Shown here one piece after another: positions 11,433 to 20,639 of a stretch of DNA of 64,000 bases. The notes beneath the pieces were generated by a model. That model worked only from the letters and a program-made list of their open reading frames with translations. It was not told where the DNA came from and ran no database searches. Every line of letters begins with the position of its first letter. Within the stretch, counting starts at the first letter, position 1. This DNA comes from Galeruca laticollis (lineage: Eukaryota; Arthropoda; Insecta; Coleoptera; Chrysomelidae), in NCBI GenBank assembly GCA_963921935.1, contig OY998175.1, forward strand, positions 155,122,809-155,186,808. Direction: 5' to 3'. Position numbers and translations under genes: made by a program.

Positions 11433-12034
11433 GTAGTAGCAGTTTTCTAAGCGTTAAGCGTAGTGTTAGTTACATCAGTACATGGTTGTCTCTGGTTACA
11501 TATTAGACGTTGAAGTGAGTGTTGTCAAGTAGCGGCATTCTGTGCCGCAGGGTGTCCGTTCATATGTAAGTAAAATTTGTGGCTATGGTTTTTTTATCAA
11601 CTGCATTAGTTGACATATATTTTTTTTTATTTTAAGGCTACGAAAAGACCAAGAAACTATTTGAACAATTGAGGAAAATTTGTCTGATTTAGAAGATGAT
11701 GTTGTTGACTTTAACGATTCAAGTGGAGAAGAGGAATTTATTGAAATTAATAATTACAATAGCGAATCGGAACAATCTGAGAGCGATGAGGTTGATAATA
11801 TAGAACCGTTACAAAGGCAAGACGATGGTGATTACCGGTTTTATATAAGCAAAGATGAAGAAACGATTTGGAAAAGTACTCCAGTGTCTTATTGTAATAA
11901 AACCAGAGCCAAAAATATTATCAAAGTATTTCCTGGACCAAGAGGTAATGCAAAAAATGTGTTGAATCCATTAGATTCGTTCTATTTGTTTATAACACCA
12001 GCTATGATTGACAATATTGTTACTTGTACTAATA
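11433..12034 (+). mobile_element. piggyBac remnant, continuation
   Basis: This is the stretch between the P-like element and block A. It has a GCGGCATTCTGTGCCGC palindrome (as near the TTAA end at 1999) and the start of a piggyBac transposase. A possible 5' splice site (GTAAGT near 11563) and acceptor (TTTTAAG near 11638) precede the coding part. Confidence 0.55.
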
Positions 12035-12069
12035 TATTAAACTATGTTTTTATTATTTTATTATATTAA
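11638..12069 (+). pseudogene. piggyBac transposase N-terminus
   Basis: Open in one frame from 11665 to 12069 after a basic start in another frame (KRPRNYL-like, 11642 onward). An acidic N-terminus rich in E, D and S is followed by the piggyBac block: WKSTPVSYCNKTRAKNII, FPGPRG, LDSFYLFITPAMIDNIVTCTNI. This precedes the catalytic domain in the family, which is absent: after about 12034 the sequence turns into unrelated AT-rich DNA. No ATG fits, so the copy is dead. Confidence 0.75.
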
Positions 12070-13223
12070 TTTAATTATTTTGAATGATTTATATTTGATT
12101 TGAATTTTGTTTGGCTAGCTCAGTTATGATTAATTATATGTTATAATTATTATTTATTATATTATACTCGGAAGCATGAGACTCATTCTACCCTTCGAGT
12201 TCTGGCTTTGTTTGATATAATTTGCTTATGTAAAATAAAAAGAAACACAGTACTTTCTATGATTTAATTTTATAGAGAAATTTTTATTTAAATGTTTATA
12301 AAATAGTTACGCCTATGGAATTACCAAAACATAGTCATAAATGATATCATACACTATCCTATGCGCATGCTCAACTAAAAACGAATGGATGCGAGACGGA
12401 ACGAACGTTTCTTATAGACGCTTTGCATCTGCGTGAATATTCGATGTTTCATAGAATCGTTGCCGTTATAATGCTGGTGATGGATATTGCATAAAAGAAT
12501 TTATGTTTGGAAATTATATACATACAAAAAATAAAATTATTCGGAAGAAATAGGCTACAAAATTATATATACAATTGGAAATATTATATGAATGGATTAA
12601 TATGCATTTTTCTCAACGATTTGAAATAACGTAAGTACAAACATTATTTTATTACAGAATAGGCCTTTTTAAATAATATTGAAATTTTGTCTATTGAATA
12701 AACTATATAAAGTCTTTTTCTTTTTTAGATAGATCGTTCATATAGACGCAGGAATTATTATACACATGGAAATAGTCACTGAATTTATATTCAAGAGTTA
12801 TATTATTCTTATTATTGGCCAATAATATTTAAAGAAGCACTGACCTGAAGTCTGGATTCTGGATCTATCCCGTCTGGAAAACAGGAATACGCCTTCCGAA
12901 GTTCAAGCTGCGTAATTTCTTGATAATTTTGGATATTCTCACGGGAAAACTGGATACATACACATGTGAGTGTTTCAAGTTTTATATTTATTAGGAAACT
13001 ATAGCTTTGATTATGATATTTTGTGATTTTACTTGAAATTTCTGGAAAAATTCTTCATCACCTCCTCGCTACTTCGACGCCAAAGACCAACTACCCACTC
13101 TTCCATTTGATCGTCAATTTTTTTATCAACGAATAATATATTGTTTCTAAGCTCACTAATTTTCAATAATGTTTTGTTTAATTTTAGTTGATCAAAATTT
13201 GTCCTGTCATTTTTACACCAAAC
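12035..13223 (-). repeat. Block A: divergent giant-LTR relative
   Basis: The stretch matches the reverse of 26286-27300 (B) and parts of 28150-30300 (C) along its length: a tRNA-Lys-like segment (12113-12206), a GCATGCGCATAG area (12360-12370), a 110-bp interval bounded by GTAAGTAC and TTTTTTTAG (12629-12729), TTATTGGCCAATAAT (12814-12828) and exon-like segments (12845-12949 and 13033-13222, minus strand). The right end is cut by Helitron copy 1. I interpret it as a piece of an old LTR of the family at 15258-17942; the homology is inferred by eye. Confidence 0.5.
12113..12206 (+). repeat. tRNA-Lys-like segment with an insertion (block A)
   Basis: GGCTAGCTCAGTT resembles the D-arm/A-box of tRNA-Lys; after about 50 AT-rich bases, GAAGCATGAGACTC and TTCGAGTTCTGGC resemble the later D-stem, anticodon arm and B-box. 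It cannot fold as a normal tRNA because of the insertion. The same split is seen in B and C. Confidence 0.55.
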
Positions 13224-13671
13224 TAAAACTATAAATTCCATGGCTATTTATTGTTCTATCATCTTCTACATTGAAGGATGCTAGAGCAAAAGATGCGTTT
13301 ATCTTTCTTATTTTTTTATGAAATTCTTCCGAATATGGGTGACGGTTTAAAAAGAGACGTACTACTTCATTTGAAAATTTTGGTTGCTCCATTACAATTC
13401 GTCCATGCAAACAACAGTCACCAAAAGAATTTCTATTTATACGATTAGAAACGCGTTCCTCAGCGAAATGCAATGCACCACAATGGATACACAAAATTTC
13501 ATATGGTCCTAAGGCGTGATTATGTTCTGTATTTAATGAGTCTTCACTGTGAGAAGTTTGAGAATCCTGATCAGTTTGATGACGATGCTCTTCTAGGTGT
13601 TCTTGAGACGAGTTGCGGCTTCGTGAAGTTAGATTGTTTATAAGCGTTTTTTTCCAAGATCGTTTAGGCAT
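13224..13671 (-). pseudogene. Helitron protein N-terminus, deletion form
   Basis: The likely start is ATG at 13671 (MPKRSWKKTLINNL); upstream codons probably are not coding. A Ser/His/Asp-rich leader is followed by the Helitron zinc-finger region: CIHCGALHFAEER, DCCLHGRI, FHKKIRKINASFALAS. The deletion keeps the frame (NTEHN joined to HALGPYEIL). The frame leaves the Helitron after GIYSF at about 13226. The Rep nuclease and helicase parts are absent. Confidence 0.75.
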
Positions 13672-14057
13672 TTTGAAGTGAACACGTGCATTAAGAAGAC
13701 ACAAATAACATAAATAAACAATTGATTTTAGTCTAACCTCAAAGCAAACACTCATTGACTTCGTGTTACTTAACAACGCCATCTGCTGTCGTGTCGTTAA
13801 AGCAATTAGTTGCTCACAAAAAATAGTATTATTATTCGCCAATAGATGTCAGGAATAGTCATATTTTTCAGTTGAGACTACTCAAACGCCTCCTTTTTGT
13901 TATTTTTCTTCCAAGTTTATGTTTAAGTTGATTATCGATAAAACACGAATAAAATGACATTTTCTAAAAATGACTCCTAGCTAGATCGATTTATCGCCCC
14001 CGAAACCCCCTATATACTAAATTTTATGAAAATCGTTGGAGCCGATTCCGAGATTTC

Positions 14058-14059
<2 letters not shown>
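13224..14059 (-). mobile_element. Helitron copy 1, 5' part with internal deletion
   Basis: Nearly identical to 30840-32150 but lacking about 455 bp (31152-31607 of copy 2). The 5' end at 14059 abuts a (TA)n array, as in copy 2. The non-coding 5' region (13960-14059) reads from the right TTGAAATCTCGGAATCGGCT and then GGGGGTTTCGGGGGCGATAA, a leader I associate with insect Helitrons. The left side is cut at about 13224 by block A, so helicase and 3' end are missing. Confidence 0.7.

Positions 14060-14105
<46 letters not shown>
14060..14105. repeat. (TA)n microsatellite
   Basis: An uninterrupted TA run at the 5' end of Helitron copy 1. Confidence 0.95.
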
Positions 14106-14108
<3 letters not shown>

Positions 14109-15207
14109 CATATTATCAAAAATTCAAATATTAACCAATAAAATTGTAGAATGAATTTTCTATAAATGAATAAAACACTGAGATTAAACCAGAAAAGCAA
14201 TTTGATACGGTTACCATATTTCTCTGTATCTGTATTCATTTCATAGCAATCAAATCAGCTATTTTAAAAAATAAATCAACTGTGAGAAAAGATGAGTTAT
14301 TAGTTAAATGAAAAAATCAGAATTTATAATTTCTTCCAACAAAATTTAGCATACCGTTGAAAAGAAATATAAACGTCAAAATAGGACTTGACAGATAAAA
14401 GAAATTTTTGGAATTTAAAAAATGCAAGTAAAGGTATAAAAGGTATTTATTAGAAATACAAATAAAACTGTTTAGTAATTAGTTAGTAACAATTATATAC
14501 AATGTGAGAATTAGTGAATAAGAGAAATGTAAAATAAAATAGTGGCTGGTAGCAACTGAAGTAAGCAAAATTTAAGAAGAATCGAGGAGACGGATATTTT
14601 TTGACAGTGATTGATAGATTGAAAAAGAGGAGTTCCTTTATGAGAAAGATTCGAGAATAATTATAAAATAAATCGAATTGAACAAGAGAAACCATCAAGC
14701 AAAACTTATATTATGAGAAAACTAATCCTGTGAGTAAAATTTGAAGAAAAATATTCACCAGAATACGACTTAAAATTCAATTTATGAATTAGCGAAATAG
14801 AGAAGACGTCAACGTATACAATGTAGAGACAATTTATATATAAATTTCATTCCCCCCGCTGTAACTTATTGACGTGAAACGCACACGTACGTCCGTGATC
14901 ACGGATGCATGTGGATCATGGAGCTCCATGATGTGGATCCAGCCATAGAGTCCGTGGCTATCCGTGAATCGCACACGTACGTCCGTGATCACGGATGCAT
15001 GCGGATCCAGCCACAGACAAATAATATTACTTTCTCTATGGATCCAGCCTTATTTTATTTTGTTGATGTTGATTGTCAATATCACAAATGGTCAATATTC
15101 TGTTTATCCGTTTATTAATTGTCTATGATGTTTATTTTCAATTAGGTTTTGTAGTTGTTTTAGCTAATTCTAGTCGTATTATTAAAAACAGTAGTTTTGT
15201 TATAGTA

Positions 15208-15213
<6 letters not shown>
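14106..15213. other. Non-coding AT-rich stretch with a palindromic direct repeat
   Basis: No coding signal. At 14880-14917 and 14970-15007 a 38-bp unit occurs twice, 90 bp apart; it contains the perfect palindrome CCGTGATCACGG and a GTACGTAC-like core. Related GTGATCACGG sequence lies beside the transposon ends at 41179-41188 and 53507-53516. Confidence 0.6.

Positions 15214-15257
<44 letters not shown>
15214..15257. repeat. (TA)n microsatellite, left flank of giant-LTR element
   Basis: A TA run directly against the 5' LTR. With 26233-26285 it shows that the element sits inside a (TA)n array. Confidence 0.95.
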
Positions 15258-15263
<6 letters not shown>

Positions 15264-16378
15264 AAATAGAACATATACAGAACCCATATAGAATCCTGAT
15301 AAAGGATATAAAATTAAAATTTTGTCAATAAAAATAATTTATAAAATGATGTATCAAAATAATAAAATACCTCGTATAACAATATAAGTAAGTACGACCA
15401 ATGGTTATAATCAAAAAGATAGTAAATAAATATAAAAAGAAATCATAAACAAACATCAGAAAAACAGTTGTAAAAATTAATTCTTCAACTTAATAAAAAC
15501 AACCTTAGACAGAACCTCACAAGTAAACGCAGATCAAGAAATAATATAACGCTGCATGGAATCTTAGACACCCAGAGCATCTGTTTATATTTTAAAAATA
15601 AATAGAAACTTCTAACAAATGTAACTAAAACTATAATGATTAAACAATAAAAAGACATTTAGAAGTAATAAAATATATAGAATAAGATATTTAGTTAATA
15701 ATTAATCATAAAAGTAGGTATGGAAAATATTATGATAGGTAGGAACCTGTAATATGGGCAAGGTCAAGTTTATACCAAAATAAAACAGTTGAGACAAATT
15801 ATACCAACATAAATTATTTTGAATGTGAAAAACAATAATGAAATAAATGATTACCGACATAGTTTATGTATATAGGTGTAATAATATCAAACATAATGAG
15901 AAATGAATTGTATATATGTATAATAAGTAAATATGTAAATTGTAGAAAACGTAGAATTAATGAAATTGCATTGACCAATCAAAACAGCGCAAATAAACAG
16001 TGATATGGAAAAAGACAATAATAATAAGGTGTGAGTGAATAAGTCAATGACAATAAGTATATTAGGTATAAAAAACTATAGTTTGCAATAAGTTTAAGTC
16101 AGAAAAACAATAAAAACAACAATAAACAAAGTGACAGGTGAAATTTTCAATCGAACTTTCGAGAACAAAAACCACTTCCGGTGACAGACGATAAAAAGGG
16201 TTATGTTCGATGTAAAATGCGGGAAATTGGTAGTTGAGAGTCAGTGGTCAGATAGGTAACACTAATAAGTTATCCTAGTTTTATTTAATGTAACAAATTT
16301 ATAATTAGTCAAAGGAAAAGTATATAAATCAACATAAAATCTAATCAATTTTAAAATAAATCAAGTGTAACAAACGTT

Positions 16379-17102
16379 TGTGAGACTACAAGTAGAAGAG
16401 GAAGAAAATTATCACCCAGATAATGAAAAGCAAAGGTATTCAACATCAAAGGCGGGAAGATATATGGGAAGCGTCTCCTCCGATGTAGCATCATTTCAAG
16501 AAAAAGGAACAAAAGGTCGGTTGTGTGTTTATTAAATATATTTGGTACCAAATAAATGAAACTTTCAAATAAGAACGTATAAATAATAATTTCAAGTGAT
16601 ATAAAAATTTTAAGAGCTCATATACCTGGTTTAAAGTTCTGTTATCTTTACATGAATATAATATACCAGAGAAAAGTAATATTAAAACTTACCATTATAA
16701 AGTGTAGATAAATGTATAATTTCTTTCATGTCGAACTTCACCAAAAATATATATAAAAATTTCCACTAGTAACAGACCACAACTAATTCCAGTTTATATC
16801 AATACACAATTATTACCATACAGTAAAATAATATTTAAAAACGTAAATTTTGAATCGATAAAATATCAAATATGTTTCCAAGTTCACGTCCCGAAGAAAA
16901 CTAAAATTTAACATTTTAAAATCATTTCATAAATCCTCTTAGTTAAAAAAAATGGAAACACTTTAAAAAGTTTTTTTTTTGTTTAACATAGAAGCAAAGT
17001 TAGAAAGAGCAGGTGTTTGCAAATTTCTAAGAATTTCAACGCTCACAAGATTTCGACCAAGTTATGCAAATGAGCCAGAAAAAGTCGTGGTTAAAAAGAA
17101 AG
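16379..17102 (+). other. Exon-like open segments within the LTR
   Basis: Segment 1 (16379-16515) reads openly (VRLQVEEEENYHPDNEKQ to FQEKGTK) up to AAAAG|GTCGG. Segment 2 (16992-17102, 111 nt) follows a pyrimidine-rich tract and TAACATAG, reads EAKLERAGVCKFLRIS to KVVVKKK, and ends AAG|GTATAA. Corresponding segments of 105, 119 and 107 nt with AG before and GTCAGTG after are found in A, B and C. No start codon in frame is obvious. Coding status is a hypothesis. Confidence 0.35.
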
Positions 17103-17394
17103 GTATAATTTTTTGGAATATAAAGAAAGTCATATTCAAAGTGGAAATTTAGATATATATAAAATAACTCATTATTTATGTATAACGTAAGAATTGGTAG
17201 AACAAAAAGGTTAATCATTTATTTTATTAATAAATAGTTTCATCAGTCTAACTGTATAATAAGCTGTAACAAATAGTTTGTATATGAATCATTTTTTTTA
17301 TATGTGTTTTCAAAAGTTTTATTTCACAAAATTTTTTATCAGTCACATAAATATATCACATTAATAAGCAAGGTTGATTTTATTATCATAATAT

Positions 17395-17445
17395 GCCCAG
17401 AACCCTACTGATTTTAAGAGTCGTAAACGAATAAGAGCAGCCGAG
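17395..17445 (-). repeat. tRNA-like block in antisense, near LTR end
   Basis: On the minus strand GACTCTTAAAATCAG and GGGTTCTGGGC look like the anticodon arm and T-arm of a tRNA of Lys type. The block lies about 0.5 kb upstream of a binding site for tRNA-Lys. It is degenerate and not a functional tRNA gene. Confidence 0.45.
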
Positions 17446-17724
17446 GTAAGAAAACATAAGAATTAAATAAACTACATGTTCATAAATAGCATAATAAATA
17501 AAAGGAAGCATTGAATAAAAAAATATGTAATTTGGCGAACCCAACAATAGTATAAAAAGTTTAAAATTTGCAATAAATATAATACCATTTAATATTCACA
17601 TATCCATATATTCAAATCATACATTGATATATATTAATACTTAAAGTCCAATCATATTCAACTTGTATAAAGTATATTAATAAATATAGAGTACTTAAAA
17701 AAATCAAATCATTACACACATATT

Positions 17725-18007
17725 TAACTGTACCACAACGTAAAAGACATATATATAGAACGTAAAGGTAAAAGTTAAATCACATATAACTTGCTTACCC
17801 CAAAAGTGGGGCTTTATATAAAATAAAGCATCAATTCCAATTTAACTGCTTCACAAAGTGGGGCATTATATAAAGCAATCAATTCTATTTAACTTGCACC
17901 CGCAACGTGGGGCATTAAAAATAAAGAATCATACATATTTAACTGGCGCCCAACGTGGGGCAATTAAAAATAAAGTCATCTTTATAACTGTCTCCGCAAC
18001 GTGGGGC
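17725..18007 (+). repeat. Tandem degenerate primer-binding-site copies
   Basis: Six units start with AACT(T)G and end in ACGTGGGGC-like sequence: 17725-17747, 17788-17812, 17844-17864, 17891-17913, 17941-17961 (the intact site) and 17986-18007, spaced 45-63 bp apart. A further weak one is at 17531-17545. Units 1-4 are repeated inside the 3' LTR (for example 26181-26203), while unit 5 marks the LTR boundary. Confidence 0.8.
17944..17961 (+). promoter_or_regulatory. Primer-binding site for tRNA-Lys
   Basis: TGGCGCCCAACGTGGGGC is the exact complement of the 3' end of the tRNA-Lys(CTT) type used by several retroelements. It starts two bases after the LTR. Confidence 0.9.
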
Positions 18008-18144
18008 AATTGGGCAATTAGGCAATTAAAATTAAGGCAATTAAAAATTTACAATTACAATTAGAAAATTAGAGCATTAAGGAATTAAGGAAGTAGTTAG
18101 AGAAAATAATATTGAATAAATTTATAAAATAATATACAATTAAA

Positions 18145-20022
18145 ATGGAGAAGAAAATGACGTTAAGAGATGGCAAACAAGTTGGAATAGAAGATGGATT
18201 TGATCAGGAGACTGATGGAAGAGAACTTGGAATGGGTGATTTCCAAGTACATTACTTGATACAAGGAAGAGATAATCAAGAGAATGAGGAAGAGACTGAT
18301 GGAAGTGAAAAAATGGAATCAATTGAAGAAATTGAAACAATCACAATGAGAGAAGAAAAGAATCAAGGAATGGTATCTGAAAAAAAGGATGAACAAAATA
18401 TGATGATGGAAATTTTGCAAACTATGAAACGAATGGAAACGAGCAATAAAAAAATGGAAACAAGTAACCAAAGAATCAGAGAAGAAATAAAAATAAGTAA
18501 TCAAATCATGAAAGAAGAAATAAAAACAAGTAATCAAAGAATGGAAGAGGAAATGGAAATAAATAGTCTAAGAATAGAGGAGAAAATAGAGGATATAAGA
18601 AAACAATTAGATGAATCTAAAAAATACACAGAAGAAAGAATCCAAGCAACAAAACAAGAAATTAGAGATGAAATGATAGGAAGAATAATGGAATTAGAAG
18701 AAGTACAATCAACGAAAATACAAAATTTAAAGAAGAATGAAAATGATTTAAAAATTGAAATTGAAGAAAACACAAAGAAAATAAAAGGAAATAGTGAAAA
18801 AATCACCAAATTAGACAGAGAAATTATGAAGACAAATAAAAATATACAAAGCATAGAGGATGATATAACGAAGGAAATACAAATGAATTTTAAGATAGCA
18901 GAGGAAGAAAACAACAAGATAAAAAGGGAATTAACATTGGAGATGAAAAATATTCAAGGAAAAATGGAACAAATAGAAAGAAAAGGAGGAAATATGGAAT
19001 ATATAGGGGGAATAAGATCTATTTATGGATCAGCCAATCAAAAATTCGATGGAAACATTAAGAAATTACATCCAAAAATATTCATAAGAATTTTAAAAAA
19101 TAGAGTAAGAGGAATGAATAATATTGAGGACATAAAGGAGGTGATTAGAGACCATTTAGAAAATCATGCATTAATATGGTTTGCTGCAAGGGAAAAGGAC
19201 ATAACAAAGTTTAATGAATTTGAGACAGCATTTTTACAGTACTTTTGGGGCGAAAATGCACAATCAGCTGTGAGGGAACAATTGTATTTTGGCAAATTTT
19301 CTGAAAACAGAAGCCACAGCTTGAATAACTATGCAATTCATATGCATGCAATGACGCAATATTTAGAACCACCAATCCCTGAAGAAGAAATTGTCATGTT
19401 CATAGCAAGACATTTTAAGGCAGAACTAGCGGAAACCATTGCGGTACAAAACATAAGAAAACTAGACCAATTATCGATATATCTACAAAGAGTAGAAAGA
19501 AATTTGACGAGACAAGATACTGCTCAACAAAATCGAAGAATAAATAATGACAATAACACAAATAACCCAAGAAATACAAATACTAATAGCAACAATCAAA
19601 ACAATAATTGGAACAATAACAGATTTAATTACAATCGAAATAATGATAATAATAGACCATATAATAATAACAATAATTATAACAATAGAAATACAAATTA
19701 TAGAAACAATAATTATAATAGTAATAACAATTTTAATAATAATAGAAACAGAAATAGTAACGACTCATACAGACCAAACAACTATCATGACAGAAACAAT
19801 AGACCATACAGAAGAAACTCAGAAGGAGATGGAGAAAGGAGAAATACAGACTACGAAACAAGAAGAGTTAATTATCAGAGAATTGATCCGAATAGAAGAA
19901 GTAGATCAGAAGAAAGAGGGGAAAGAATTATAAATGAAAATAATGCAAGAACAGAGACGACACCAATACATAGACAAGACACAGGACGAACAACAGACAT
20001 AAATGATAATCAAAATTTTTAA
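18145..20022 (+). CDS. gag: gag, coiled-coil type
   Basis: The 625-codon ORF starts at ATG 18145. Residues 1-100 are acidic. Residues about 80-285 form a long charged coiled coil with repeated TSN(Q/K)(R/I)M-type heptads. Residues about 290-450 are the capsid-like gag domain (FDGNIKKLHPKIFIRIL, ALIWFAAREKD, FLQYFWGE). The rest is an Asn/Arg-rich tail without zinc knuckles that may bind RNA by charge. The stop at 20020-20022 follows directly a candidate -1 slippage heptamer, giving access to the protease frame. Open throughout, so it could be functional. Confidence 0.88.
   Translation: MEKKMTLRDGKQVGIEDGFDQETDGRELGMGDFQVHYLIQGRDNQENEEETDGSEKMESIEEIETITMREEKNQGMVSEKKDEQNMMMEILQTMKRMETSNKKMETSNQRIREEIKISNQIMKEEIKTSNQRMEEEMEINSLRIEEKIEDIRKQLDESKKYTEERIQATKQEIRDEMIGRIMELEEVQSTKIQNLKKNENDLKIEIEENTKKIKGNSEKITKLDREIMKTNKNIQSIEDDITKEIQMNFKIAEEENNKIKRELTLEMKNIQGKMEQIERKGGNMEYIGGIRSIYGSANQKFDGNIKKLHPKIFIRILKNRVRGMNNIEDIKEVIRDHLENHALIWFAAREKDITKFNEFETAFLQYFWGENAQSAVREQLYFGKFSENRSHSLNNYAIHMHAMTQYLEPPIPEEEIVMFIARHFKAELAETIAVQNIRKLDQLSIYLQRVERNLTRQDTAQQNRRINNDNNTNNPRNTNTNSNNQNNNWNNNRFNYNRNNDNNRPYNNNNNYNNRNTNYRNNNYNSNNNFNNNRNRNSNDSYRPNNYHDRNNRPYRRNSEGDGERRNTDYETRRVNYQRIDPNRRSRSEERGERIINENNARTETTPIHRQDTGRTTDINDNQNF
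20013..20019 (+). promoter_or_regulatory. Candidate -1 frameshift site gag to pol
   Basis: In the gag frame the bases read A AAT TTT followed by the stop TAA; this fits the X XXY YYZ rule. The protease frame is the -1 frame and is open from 20010 onward, so the overlap window (20010-20022) contains exactly this heptamer. Confidence 0.6.
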
Positions 20023-20024
20023 AT

Positions 20025-20639
20025 ATGCACACATCAAATAAACGAAATCTTTATATCTGTACTTATGAAAATCCAAATGAATTCATAAATTTGAATGAAA
20101 ATATAAATACAGATGGGAATAATGGTTTGATAATAATAAATGGATTAGTTAAAAATTTAGAAGCTAAAATAATTATTGATACTGGATCAGAAGCATCAAT
20201 AATCAATCAAAAGTTTGTTGATAGATTAAATATTCAAATGAATAATATTACTAAAATTCCAAAAATTAATTTAATTGGTGCTAATTGCAAGAAATTATGT
20301 GAAATCAATAGATCAATGAACATAAATGTGAATATTGGGGAAAAGGAATTCAATTTACAAGTATTAATAGCTCCAAATATTGAAACTGAAATAATAATAG
20401 GATGTGATGAATTAGAAAAACATAAAACTATAATAAATTTAGAAGAAAGAAAATTAAGAATGGATGGAACGTGGATTAACTTTGAAATAATAGTATTAAA
20501 GGAAGAAGTAAGAAGAGTTAGCAATATGTACAAAGAAAAAGGAGATAATGAATATGAATATGAAGAAGAAGAAAATGAAATTATAATTGATTGTCCTGAT
20601 GATAGGAAAGAAGAAATAATAAATTTAATGAATAAATAG
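20025..20639 (+). CDS. Aspartic protease (pol N-terminal part)
   Basis: The 204-codon open stretch has IIIDTGSEASIIN (D-T-G active site) at residues about 50-60 and IIIGCDELEKH later, as in retroviral-type proteases that cut Gag-Pol. It is in frame with the RT ORF and is separated from it only by a TAG stop at 20637-20639. The acidic tail (EYEYEEEENE) precedes that stop. ATG at 20025 may not be used if the protein is made by frameshifting from gag. Confidence 0.85.
   Translation: MHTSNKRNLYICTYENPNEFINLNENINTDGNNGLIIINGLVKNLEAKIIIDTGSEASIINQKFVDRLNIQMNNITKIPKINLIGANCKKLCEINRSMNINVNIGEKEFNLQVLIAPNIETEIIIGCDELEKHKTIINLEERKLRMDGTWINFEIIVLKEEVRRVSNMYKEKGDNEYEYEEEENEIIIDCPDDRKEEIINLMNK

Larger units (their letters stand above)
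15258..17942 (+). repeat. 5' LTR (2,685 bp)
   Basis: Starts TGTTGTAAATAGAACATA after the TA array and runs to ACATATTTAA before the primer-binding site. AT-rich. It holds two exon-like open segments (about 16379-16515 and 16992-17102), an antisense tRNA-like block (17395-17445) and four degenerate primer-binding-site copies close to its end. TATA-like boxes are abundant, so no promoter can be chosen. Confidence 0.92.

Noticed and set aside
12113..12206. Functional tRNA-Lys gene
   Set aside because: A long insertion in the D-arm and a damaged acceptor stem; it recurs as a repeat.
13029..13241. Continuation of the Helitron protein in copy 1
   Set aside because: The text after 13226 differs from copy 2 and matches block C, so it belongs to block A.
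16351..16551. 66-codon minus-strand ORF present in both LTRs (also 24629-24829)
   Set aside because: Identity comes from the LTR pair itself; the opposite strand has the exon-like segment.
17036..17218. 60-codon minus-strand ORF in both LTRs (also 25326-25508)
   Set aside because: A hydrophobic AT-rich ORF, opposite to the exon-like segment; no family seen.
18534..18917. 127-codon Ser/Phe/Ile-rich minus-strand ORF
   Set aside because: Shadow of the coiled-coil part of gag.
19547..19933. 128-codon Ile/Thr-rich plus-strand ORF
   Set aside because: Shadow of the Asn-rich gag tail in another frame.
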